Assembly (NCBI GenBank): GCA_017484285.1
Contig: JAFUTH010000005.1
Coordinates: 186,001 to 250,000 of the forward strand
DNA length: 64,000 nt
Direction of reading: 5' to 3'
Source: Treponema sp.
Lineage (GTDB): Bacteria; Spirochaetota; Spirochaetia; Treponematales; Treponemataceae
Made by a program: the position numbers and the translations under genes
The notes under the pieces: generated by a model
Told to the model about the DNA's origin: nothing
Seen by the model: the letters and a program-made list of their open reading frames with translations, nothing else
Databases searched by the model: none
Shown here: positions 57,482-64,000 of the stretch, one piece after another
How the letters are laid out: each line of letters begins with the position of its first letter
Position numbering within the stretch: the first letter of the stretch is position 1

Positions 57482-59197
57482 TTACACTGTTTTCCAGTCC
57501 GCGCCGTTTTTGCCGACGAATACGCGCACGCGGCATTTTTGCTTTCCGCAGTTTTCAGTGAAGAATTCAATGTCAGTGCCGTACTCGCTCATCACATCGT
57601 CGGGGTGGTAGTGCGTGATGAAAGTGGATTCCGTGCCGTCAAAAGTACAGCGACCGAGCGCAGAATGCATTCTGATTAAATCCTCAGCGGCAGGAAGGAA
57701 GCGGTCGAGTCTCTTTTCGTGAAAGCGTTTTTGAATAAAAGCAATCTGGAGTTCTTCGATTTGGGCGGAATTTTTGTCAGCCGTCCAGTCACGGATAGAG
57801 CCAGTGGAAGAAAGCGTTTTTTTGTCATTCCCAAGCCATTCTTCAAATTTCTTCAAGAACTCGCTCGGCTTTTCTTTGAGGACGAACAGCACCGAATTGA
57901 ACCACGCCACGGCTCGCCCTTTCGTATAGAAGAGGTTCGTTGCGCGGGCGAGATTTTCTGCTTTCGCCAAATCCTTTTCGCCAAATTGCGGCGTTTTTAG
58001 CACATGATACGGCGGATTTTGCTCCCATTCTAAGCCGAAGCCAAGAGCTGCATCGTGCAAGTCTGTTCCGGGAAGAACGGAAAGGCAGAACAGCTCCAGA
58101 TTGTTCGGGTAGAGCGAAAGGGCAAAGTCGATGCTCTCGCAGAAGCCCGCAAAATTGTCGCCGGGAAGCCCGTAAATCAAATCAAAACCGAAAGTCACGC
58201 CCTCGTCGTTCAGAAAGCCGATGTTTTTCACGAAGCGTTTTTTGTCGAGCGTGCGATGCACATTCTTCAAGACCTCGGGATTCGCGCTCTGTAAGCCAAT
58301 TTGGAGACAGCAGGGAATCCGCGCAAAAGCTCGGGCAAGCTCGCGGTCGATGAATTCCGCACGAGCCTCAAAATAGAAGAACATGCCGGGCGCTTTTTTT
58401 TCAATGATTTTGAGCATTTTGATTGCTCTTTCTTTGCTTGCGTTGTAGGTCGGGTCAAGCACGAAGACTTGGGCGATTTTCTTTTTGGCGAACAACTCGA
58501 TTTCCTTTTCAAGCCGCTCCATCGGGAAGTAGGCGATTTTCTTTTCGCCCTTTGATTCATAGCAGTACGAGCATTTGAAGGGGCAGCCGCGGGCAAGTTC
58601 CCAAAGCGCGCCGCCGTATTTTGCGACATCGAGCGTGCCGTCAAGGTAGGGGGAAGCCGTCAGCTCGGGTGGAAGCGGACAAGCACGGATGATTTCGGAA
58701 TCGCCGACATTTTGGCTTTTTTTGCAGTATACGCCTTGCACGACGATTTCTTTTTTAGAGTCAATCGCGTCAAGCAATTCGACCATTGCCCGCTCGCCCT
58801 GACCTGCAATCATAAAGTCAAAGCTCTCGAACGAAAGCGGATTTGCCGTTACTTCGGGACCGCCCGCAATGCACGCGCAATCGGGATTCGCTTTTTTAAG
58901 CGTTTCGCACGCTTTTTCTAGTATCACGCGATTCCACACATACACGCTAAAGCACACAAAGTCGGGCTTTTTTGAGATAAGCCGCTCTGCAATGAACGAA
59001 GCAACGCCGTCATCTCCGCCGATTTCTCGCGCGTGAACAATGTCCGCGTCTTCAAGCGAAAAATCCACGAGCGAGACAGAAAACTTCCCCTTCGTGCGAG
59101 AATCAGCCTTAATCGAACTTGCGATACAAGCCGCGCCGAGCGGAAGCCCTTGTGGAGAAGTTTCAACTAAAAGCGTCGTGCAGATGACGGTTTTCAA
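57482..59197 (-). CDS. B12-binding-type radical SAM protein
   Basis: 571 residues. The N-terminal region has the cobalamin-binding-like fold (LPLGAACIASSIKAD, PDCACIAGGPEVTANP, DFMIAGQGERAMVELLDAI). The radical SAM cluster is in ELARGCPFKCSYCYESKGEK (CxxxCxxC). QIGLQSANPEVLKNVHR and FDLIYGLPGDNFAGF are typical of the family. A C-terminal DUF4080-like domain follows (residues about 400-571). Substrate unknown; it may alter a lipid or a small molecule. It starts 1 base after the PurO-like gene ends, so they are in one operon. Confidence 0.88.
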   Translation of the reverse strand: MKTVICTTLLVETSPQGLPLGAACIASSIKADSRTKGKFSVSLVDFSLEDADIVHAREIGGDDGVASFIAERLISKKPDFVCFSVYVWNRVILEKACETLKKANPDCACIAGGPEVTANPLSFESFDFMIAGQGERAMVELLDAIDSKKEIVVQGVYCKKSQNVGDSEIIRACPLPPELTASPYLDGTLDVAKYGGALWELARGCPFKCSYCYESKGEKKIAYFPMERLEKEIELFAKKKIAQVFVLDPTYNASKERAIKMLKIIEKKAPGMFFYFEARAEFIDRELARAFARIPCCLQIGLQSANPEVLKNVHRTLDKKRFVKNIGFLNDEGVTFGFDLIYGLPGDNFAGFCESIDFALSLYPNNLELFCLSVLPGTDLHDAALGFGLEWEQNPPYHVLKTPQFGEKDLAKAENLARATNLFYTKGRAVAWFNSVLFVLKEKPSEFLKKFEEWLGNDKKTLSSTGSIRDWTADKNSAQIEELQIAFIQKRFHEKRLDRFLPAAEDLIRMHSALGRCTFDGTESTFITHYHPDDVMSEYGTDIEFFTENCGKQKCRVRVFVGKNGADWKTV

Positions 59198-59926
59198 CTA
59201 TTTGTTCTTGTTGATGATTCGCTCTTCGTATTTTCCGCTTGCGATGTCGATGAAGCGCACGAAAAGCGAGACTTTGTTTTCTTCGTTGAGCGAGTTCCAA
59301 ATCATGGTGGCGAATTCGTCAATCGTTCCTTTGATTTCAACCTTTTCTGGCTCGCCCTCAAAGCTCGGGAGCGGATTTCCGTTCCCCATGTAGGTGTGGA
59401 TAAAATGCCCCTCGCCTTTCTGCGGATTGTCGTAGGTGTAGGTGAATCGCAAGCAGTTGTCGCCGTTTCCGTTGTCGCTTTTCAAAATCGAAATTGCGTA
59501 ATCGTATTTTCCGCCCGCTACATTTAAAAGTGAGGAAATGCGCGGTGTGAAATTCGGCGCGTCATGCTCGTATTTTCGGCTTCGGAGCGATTGCTCGAAT
59601 GTCTCGCCCTTCTGTAAGCCTTCAAAAATCGTGTCGGTTTGGTCGCCGTTGGTGACGATGGTGCTGTTTCCAAGCTGTCGCACTGCCGCGTAGATGATAA
59701 GCGACGGGTCGCCTGCAATCAAAGATTCGTCGAACGCCTTTGTGCGCACAACTTCCGTGCCGTTTTCAGTCTCGGTCACAAACACGCGGTTTCGGCTTCC
59801 TGCGCTCCGCCCCATTGTCCAATACGCTGAGACGGCATATTTTCCGTCCGCCGAAAGCCCCGCCACAATTCCGCGACCAGGATATTCATTCGCTTTTAAA
59901 ATCTCATCTAATTTGTTGATTTTCAT
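59198..59926 (-). CDS. IMP cyclohydrolase (PurO-like)
   Basis: The ATG at 59924-59926, with GGAG upstream, is preferred over 59938. 242 residues with EYPGRGIVAGLSADGKYAVS and GRSAGSRNRVFV at the N terminus, the IMP_cyclohyd signature, and FTPRISSLLNVAGG in the core. This family closes the final ring of IMP from FAICAR, replacing the PurH cyclohydrolase domain. It indicates a purine pathway of the mixed type used by some anaerobes. The remnant of purL at 2459-2650 belongs to the same pathway but is not linked. Confidence 0.88.
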   Translation of the reverse strand: MKINKLDEILKANEYPGRGIVAGLSADGKYAVSAYWTMGRSAGSRNRVFVTETENGTEVVRTKAFDESLIAGDPSLIIYAAVRQLGNSTIVTNGDQTDTIFEGLQKGETFEQSLRSRKYEHDAPNFTPRISSLLNVAGGKYDYAISILKSDNGNGDNCLRFTYTYDNPQKGEGHFIHTYMGNGNPLPSFEGEPEKVEIKGTIDEFATMIWNSLNEENKVSLFVRFIDIASGKYEERIINKNK

Positions 59927-59947
59927 GTTTTGCTCCATTCTCAGTTT

Positions 59948-60538
59948 TTAGTCTTCAATTTTTTCCGTTTCTTCATTTTCTACCGTCTCAACAGAGTCGG
60001 GAATAATCGTTTCAGGCTGGCTCTTCCACTGAATGACAATCAAGCCCACGCCGATAACGAGCAGCACGATTCCAAACAAGCGGACGATAAAATGCCCCGC
60101 CGTTTGCGCTGGAATGATAAAAAGCACGAGCGCAAGTACAAACGACGACATGACTTCAATCATCGACTGGCGAATCATGATTCCGTTTCGGTGAAGTTTT
60201 GTAATCGTGTAGATTTGCATTCCCGCGGAAATAATCAGGTAAATCGCGAGCGTGTACGCCATTGCCTTCCATACGACAGCCGCCACCGCAATCGGAAGAA
60301 TAACCGCAAGCAAGCCGACAACGATGCTCAGAACGCCGCGCACCGTGACAATCAGCTTGTACTGTGGGTCGATAATCAAATCACGCGTTGTGGCAAGAAT
60401 GAAAACGCCGTCGATGACAGCCGCCACACCGAGCAAAATCACAAAAAATGAGATGAACGTATCGGGCGAAATGAGCAAGAAAAGCCCAAGCGCTGCCGTC
60501 ATGAATCCAAGAAAGAGTTTGTTCTTATCCATGTGCAT
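59948..60538 (-). CDS. DUF308/HdeD-like membrane protein
   Basis: 196 residues with six hydrophobic helices (LGFMTAALGLFLLISPDTFI, FFVILLGVAAVIDGVFI, and similar) and an acidic C-terminal tail. The pattern matches DUF308, which includes the acid-resistance protein HdeD. The start may be either of two closely spaced ATGs (60538 or 60532). It lies 9 bp before the PurO-like gene. The role is unknown. Confidence 0.8.
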   Translation of the reverse strand: MHMDKNKLFLGFMTAALGLFLLISPDTFISFFVILLGVAAVIDGVFILATTRDLIIDPQYKLIVTVRGVLSIVVGLLAVILPIAVAAVVWKAMAYTLAIYLIISAGMQIYTITKLHRNGIMIRQSMIEVMSSFVLALVLFIIPAQTAGHFIVRLFGIVLLVIGVGLIVIQWKSQPETIIPDSVETVENEETEKIED

Positions 60539-60621
60539 AACTATATGAAAGAAGCGAGAAAAATTCTACTCTCTTCACCGCCTGCACGCCGATAAATTCT
60601 CAAATTTTTTTTACGATGCAG

Positions 60622-60651
60622 TTGACACGAATCTCGAAAATTCGGTATATT
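60622..60651 (+). promoter_or_regulatory. Stable-RNA promoter for the tRNA genes
   Basis: TTGACA (60622-60627) and TATATT (60646-60651) with an 18-bp spacer, 19 bp before the first tRNA. Confidence 0.65.
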
Positions 60652-60670
60652 GTTTGAGCATCAATTATCT

Positions 60671-60755
60671 GGAGCGATGGCAGAGAGGCTGAATGCACCG
60701 GTCTTGAAAACCGGCATACCGCAAGGTATCGGGGGTTCAAATCCCTCTCGCTCCG
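60671..60755 (+). tRNA. tRNA-Ser (TGA)
   Basis: Acceptor GGAGCGA / TCGCTCC with discriminator G, anticodon stem CCGGT / ACCGG with loop CTTGAAA (anticodon TGA), a long variable arm typical of Ser, and GGTTCAAATCC in the T-arm. 85 bases, no encoded CCA. Reads UCN codons. Confidence 0.95.
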
Positions 60756-60776
60756 CTTTTTTTTTGATTGCAGCCT

Positions 60777-60862
60777 GGAGGTGTGGTAGAGCGGTAATAC
60801 AACGGATTGCTAATCCGTCAGTTCCTTATCGGGCTGGGCAGGTTCAACTCCTGTCGCCTCCG
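60777..60862 (+). tRNA. tRNA-Ser (GCT)
   Basis: Acceptor GGAGGTG / CGCCTCC, anticodon stem CGGAT / ATCCG around TTGCTAA (anticodon GCT), long variable arm and GGTTCAACTCC. 86 bases, no CCA. It follows the first tRNA-Ser by 21 bp and reads AGY codons. Confidence 0.94.
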
Positions 60863-60895
60863 TAAAGAACAAGCACTCTCCTAAGTCTTGTTTAT

Positions 60896-60970
60896 GAGAT
60901 TGTAGCTCAGTTGGATTAGAGCGCCACCCTGCGGAGGTGGAGGTCGCACGTTCGAATCGTGTCAGTCTCA
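60896..60970 (+). tRNA. tRNA-Arg (GCG)
   Basis: Acceptor GAGATTG / CAGTCTC, anticodon stem CCACC / GGTGG with loop CTGCGGA (anticodon GCG), short variable loop and CGTTCGAATCG T-arm. 75 bases. Most bacteria read CGU/CGC through an A34 (inosine) tRNA-Arg, so the unmodified G34 species is less common. Confidence 0.88.
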
Positions 60971-60980
60971 CGATTCTTGT

Positions 60981-61007
60981 AAGGTCAGTTTTTGCTGACC
61001 TTTTTTT
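60981..61007 (+). terminator. Rho-independent terminator of the tRNA operon
   Basis: Stem AAGGTCAG / CTGACCTT with a TTTTTG loop and seven T. Confidence 0.88.
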
Positions 61008-61053
61008 ATGCCCGTGCGCTTTTCTTCCCATACAGACTTTACGCAGTTTAAAA

Positions 61054-61155
61054 CAAAAAAGGTCAGGGAGACCATGCACAACTCTTGCCTTCATAGTGCT
61101 GCTGCTTCCGCCCTGACACGGTTTTGAAAGAAGAATTTGCTGGCGCCTGACCAAC
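61054..61155 (-). ncRNA. ffs: Signal recognition particle RNA, bacterial small type
   Basis: On the minus strand the outer stem GGTCAGG / CCTGACC closes at 61061-61152, and the apical domain reads GTGTCAGGGCGGAAGCAGCA, with the conserved GGAAGCAGCAGCAC of the Ffh-binding tetraloop region. A run of T (61055-61060) ends it. About 92-100 bases. It binds Ffh and targets membrane proteins. It is convergent with the tRNA operon; SRP RNA beside tRNA-Ser is common in spirochaetes, as far as I recall. Confidence 0.88.
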
Positions 61156-61186
61156 GATGCTAATCTAGCATAAAAACCGATTCAAA

Positions 61187-62461
61187 TCAACCGCGCAATG
61201 CCGCGATTCGCTCAAGCAGGGGCGGGTGATTGTAATTGAACACGCTGTAAATCTTCGGAACTTGGACTTCACTCAGGTTTTCTTTGTTCAGTTTGATGAG
61301 CGCCGTGCACAATGGCTCGCCCGTTCCGCACAGGTCTTTGGCGAATGCGTCCGCCTGAAATTCATCATGCCGGCTGAACGTGTTCACAATCGGAGTGAGC
61401 AATCCGCCCCACTCGCCGAACACAAGGCTCATCAAAAACACGCCGATGAACATCATCTGGTAGGGAACGGTTTCGCCAGTCACAAAGCCGAATCCGCTGT
61501 AGAGATAGGGCATTTTTACCAAAAAACTGACGATGAAAAGAACAGCAAAAACTGCCGGAATCATAACGAGCATTTTTTTGATGATATGATGATGTTTATA
61601 GTGCCCGAGCTCGTGCGCCAACACTGCCTCAATTTCCTCAGTCGTAAGCTGCTCAATCAGCGTGTCATAGAGAACGACGCGCTTTGACTTTCCGAAGCCC
61701 GTAAAATATGCGTTTGAATGCCCTGACCGGCGAGACGCGTCCATCACGAAAAGCCCGCTCGCCTTAAATCCGCATTTTTTGAGCAATGCTTCAAGTCGCG
61801 TTTTGAGTTCGCCATCTTCAAGCGGCGTGAATTTATTGAAAATCGGCGCGATAAAAATCGGGTAAATGAGCGAAATCGCAATGCTGAACACAAAATACAC
61901 GCAGCCGAGCAGAATCCACCACCAGTCGGACGCGTACTTAAAAAGCGCAATCATAATCAGCAGGAGTGGCGCCATGATAATCAAATTGACGAGAAATCCT
62001 TTAAGCTCATCGCCGAGCCACATGCCGAATGTCATATTGCTGAATCCGAATTGCTTTTCGATGCCGAATTCCGAGTAGAGCGCGAACGGAAGCGAGAGCA
62101 GTGCCCCGGGAATGCCGCCGAGAACGAGGAAGAGCATCGCCGCGAAGAAAGAATTGTCCGTCCATGACCAAATCCGCTCAAACAGCGCAGGATAAAATCC
62201 GCAGAACACAAGATAAAGCGAGAGCGTCACTTCGAGAATGATGCTCGGAATCCACAGGCGGTATTTTGCGTCTTCGTAGCGGCACGTTTTTTCGAGCGTC
62301 TGCGTGTCGAGCGAATCGCTCAAAATTTCAGGAATTTCGGTGCCGTGCTTTTTGCGGAAAGAAAAATCAATGCGCTCAAGAATCATATCAAGCAGGAAAC
62401 TGACGGCTGTTCCGCCAAGAAAAATCAAAACGAAGTAGTTTGAAAAATCGATACTAATCAT
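61187..62461 (-). CDS. M48 family (Ste24-like CAAX) metalloprotease
   Basis: The ATG at 62459-62461 (MISIDFSNYF) gives 424 residues; the open frame continues upstream without a plausible start. About seven spans surround the catalytic HELGHYKHH (HExxH) and a downstream Glu-containing FSRHDEFQADAFAKDLCG. This is the organisation of Ste24 endopeptidases in the inner membrane, which cleave prenylated or misfolded membrane proteins. No prenyltransferase is nearby, so a quality-control role is likelier. Stands alone between ffs and a divergent lipoprotein gene. Confidence 0.87.
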   Translation of the reverse strand: MISIDFSNYFVLIFLGGTAVSFLLDMILERIDFSFRKKHGTEIPEILSDSLDTQTLEKTCRYEDAKYRLWIPSIILEVTLSLYLVFCGFYPALFERIWSWTDNSFFAAMLFLVLGGIPGALLSLPFALYSEFGIEKQFGFSNMTFGMWLGDELKGFLVNLIIMAPLLLIMIALFKYASDWWWILLGCVYFVFSIAISLIYPIFIAPIFNKFTPLEDGELKTRLEALLKKCGFKASGLFVMDASRRSGHSNAYFTGFGKSKRVVLYDTLIEQLTTEEIEAVLAHELGHYKHHHIIKKMLVMIPAVFAVLFIVSFLVKMPYLYSGFGFVTGETVPYQMMFIGVFLMSLVFGEWGGLLTPIVNTFSRHDEFQADAFAKDLCGTGEPLCTALIKLNKENLSEVQVPKIYSVFNYNHPPLLERIAALRG

Positions 62462-62609
62462 ACGGACTGAGACTGTATCATTTTTAAGAAAGCATTGCAA
62501 ACCACGGCATCCCAGAGAGCTTAAATTCATATAAAATATGGATTTTCTTGAAATGTGCGCTATACTGTAAGGGTGGTACTTTCTGGGGGAGAGGCGGAAA
62601 GACGAAGCT

Positions 62610-64000
62610 ATGAGGAAATTGTGCTCCGCTGTTTTGGCGGTCTTTTCAGTCTTTTTATTCTTCTCTTGCGAAACCGAGGTAAAGTCTTCCAGCATCTCGC
62701 TGAACATTGTCGCGCCTGACTCTTATTCCACCCACGGGTACGCGCCCTCAGATTTAATCACCTGTAAAACAGAACTCATCCGCGATAACGGCGCATCATA
62801 TATCTTCACGACTGATTCAAACACGAAAGTGAGCGCAGACAGCGTAAATCCCGGCAACTACGTCGCGCGCTCATACGGCTATGACTCATTTGGGTCGCTC
62901 ATCGCACAGTGCGAAACGGTGACCATTCAGCTCGAGAACGGAAAATACGTCTCAAAAACGTTACAGCTTGACTGGCGCGAGAACGGAAAAGACGACGGTC
63001 AGATTTGTCTCATCAAATTTGACACGGACGGCGGCAGTGCCATTGCTTCACAGAGAGTCGAGGCAGGTGCTCTGCTTGAGTGCCCCGAAACGCCGACAAA
63101 AAACTATTTCCAGTTTGACGGCTGGTTTTGGAATTCAGAAAAAACATACGCATTTGATTTTGACGAACCCGTCTCATGGAATATCACGCTCCACGCGCTT
63201 TGGACATACACAGGACCAAAATCATTCACGGTCACCTTTGTGACAAACGGTGGAAACACAATTGCTCCACAAAAGGTGTCTTACGGAAAACTCGCAACAA
63301 AACCGGCAACACCGACTCGGGAAGACTACACGTTCATCGGCTGGTACACGGACGCGGATTTCACCACCAGTTTTGACTTCACAACGCCAATCATCGACAA
63401 TATCACGCTGTACGCGAAGTGGCTTGAACTCGCACCGAATGAATACATCGTTACATTCGTAGCGAATGGCGGCACGGCAGTTGAATCGCAGATTGTCACT
63501 GAAAAGAATTGCGCAACAGAGCCGAACGAACCAACACGCAGTGGCTACACATTCGAAGGATGGTACTCAGACGCTGACTTCACGACAGAATATGACTTTA
63601 CAACGCCCGTCACGCAAAACATCACGCTCTACGCAAAATGGGCTGAAATCGCCCCAGAAACATACACGGTCACATTTGAGAGCAACGGCGGCACGGCGAT
63701 TGAGTCGCAGATTGTCACTGAGGACGATTGCGCGCTTGAACCGGGCGAGCCGGAACGAGACGGCTACACGTTCGAGGGCTGGTACTCGGACAGCAATTTG
63801 TCTTTCGCATATGATTTTGCGGCCCCAGTCACAGGAAACATCACGCTCTACGCAAAGTGGGCAGAAGTCATCGAGACGCATACCGTCACCATCCTCGGTT
63901 TAAACGGAAAAGTGCTCATGACGCGCACCGTCACCGATGGAGATTCCCTCGGGTGGATTGAATTCAACGATACCGACGGTGACTATGTGTGCTGGGGATG
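62610..64000 (+). CDS. Lipoprotein with InlB-type (Flg_new) repeats, 3' end outside window
   Basis: The frame opens at ATG 62610 and stays open to the window end (463 codons). A lipoprotein signal (VFSVFLFFSC, Cys20) is followed by a unique domain (about 25-128) and at least four InlB-B repeats of about 70 residues: each has V-T-F-x-x-N-G-G, a loop, GYTFEGWY or a variant, and ITLYAKW. Repeats 3 and 4 share nearly identical DNA, showing recent duplication. Such repeats extend surface proteins involved in adhesion; the C-terminal domain is not visible. A TATACT -10-like word (62561-62566) precedes it. Role as an adhesin is inferred. Confidence 0.85.
   Translation, partial: MRKLCSAVLAVFSVFLFFSCETEVKSSSISLNIVAPDSYSTHGYAPSDLITCKTELIRDNGASYIFTTDSNTKVSADSVNPGNYVARSYGYDSFGSLIAQCETVTIQLENGKYVSKTLQLDWRENGKDDGQICLIKFDTDGGSAIASQRVEAGALLECPETPTKNYFQFDGWFWNSEKTYAFDFDEPVSWNITLHALWTYTGPKSFTVTFVTNGGNTIAPQKVSYGKLATKPATPTREDYTFIGWYTDADFTTSFDFTTPIIDNITLYAKWLELAPNEYIVTFVANGGTAVESQIVTEKNCATEPNEPTRSGYTFEGWYSDADFTTEYDFTTPVTQNITLYAKWAEIAPETYTVTFESNGGTAIESQIVTEDDCALEPGEPERDGYTFEGWYSDSNLSFAYDFAAPVTGNITLYAKWAEVIETHTVTILGLNGKVLMTRTVTDGDSLGWIEFNDTDGDYVCWG

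Noticed and set aside
60650-61154. Open frames over the tRNA and SRP RNA genes (60650-60865 plus, 60810-61154 minus)
   Set aside because: They lie on stable RNA genes, lack ribosome sites and have no protein-like composition.
61187-62707. 82-codon N-terminal extension of the M48 protease
   Set aside because: It overlaps the divergent lipoprotein gene start and has no family similarity; MISIDFSNYF fits better.
1-64000. CRISPR arrays, insertion sequences or prophage
   Set aside because: No regularly spaced direct repeats of 24-40 bp, no transposase or phage structural gene was found on either strand.

Overview
The window reads as chromosome of a host-associated spirochaete, most likely a gut or rumen Treponema. 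Pointers are an intact FabV/Ter reductase of the Treponema denticola type, paired DUF21/CBS hemolysin-like proteins, an IMP cyclohydrolase of the PurO-like family, many lipoproteins with Ala/Ser/Gly-Cys lipoboxes, a Cache-type chemoreceptor, a large protein of unknown function that looks spirochaete-restricted, and dispersed hairpin repeats. The genus is inferred, not proven.

Layout. 1-5.6 kb is an AT-richer mosaic: the end of a LuxR-type response regulator, a livF remnant, fragments of unknown genes and of purL joined at or near hairpin repeats, then a compact minus-strand operon (EcsC-like, unknown, YkvA/DUF1232, tail-anchored coiled coil) facing an XRE-type gene. 5.7-9.4 kb has a thioredoxin-fold lipoprotein and two CorC/HlyC proteins. 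9.5-18.7 kb is a metal/siderophore uptake locus: TonB-dependent receptor, lipoprotein, truncated Fur-like protein, ExbB, ExbD, TonB, two FecCD permeases, ATPase and binding protein. Three copies of a GTTA-N8-TAAC/T inverted repeat precede its three transcription units. 18.8-22 kb is a TRAP (DctPQM) transporter with a long hairpin between P and Q. 22-31 kb has a hydrolase, a beta-CASP metallo-beta-lactamase protein, a DUF2804 / unknown / SlyX operon and a chemoreceptor. 31-34.5 kb is one giant SLBB polysaccharide-export-like gene beside an XRE regulator. 34.5-48 kb holds housekeeping and accessory genes: MATE, UPF0210, a ModF/PhrA-like ABC protein, YgiQ, Nfu, TetR, an rRNA methyltransferase, an omptin-like protease, a DUF3791-DUF3990-DUF3791 module, a pseudouridine synthase and an esterase carrying an in-frame repeat. 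48-56 kb has FabV/Ter, then a five-gene operon (DUF3261 lipoprotein, ketosynthase, dehydratase, ketoreductase, ketosynthase) in the order of the core of aryl-polyene clusters, with a divergent Omp85-like gene. 56-64 kb has an XRE/secreted-protein pair with a clear operator, a B12-type radical SAM protein, PurO-like, a DUF308 protein, three tRNAs (Ser-TGA, Ser-GCT, Arg-GCG), SRP RNA, an M48 protease, and a lipoprotein with InlB-type repeats that runs off the end.

Most interesting signals: (i) a modular hairpin repeat family that supplies codons to three proteins and marks breakpoints in the 5' mosaic; (ii) a partial aryl-polyene-type operon in a spirochaete; (iii) a palindromic operator shared by the metal-uptake units next to a DNA-binding-only Fur; (iv) the overlapping DUF3791/DUF3990/DUF3791 module; (v) the EcsC/YkvA operon.
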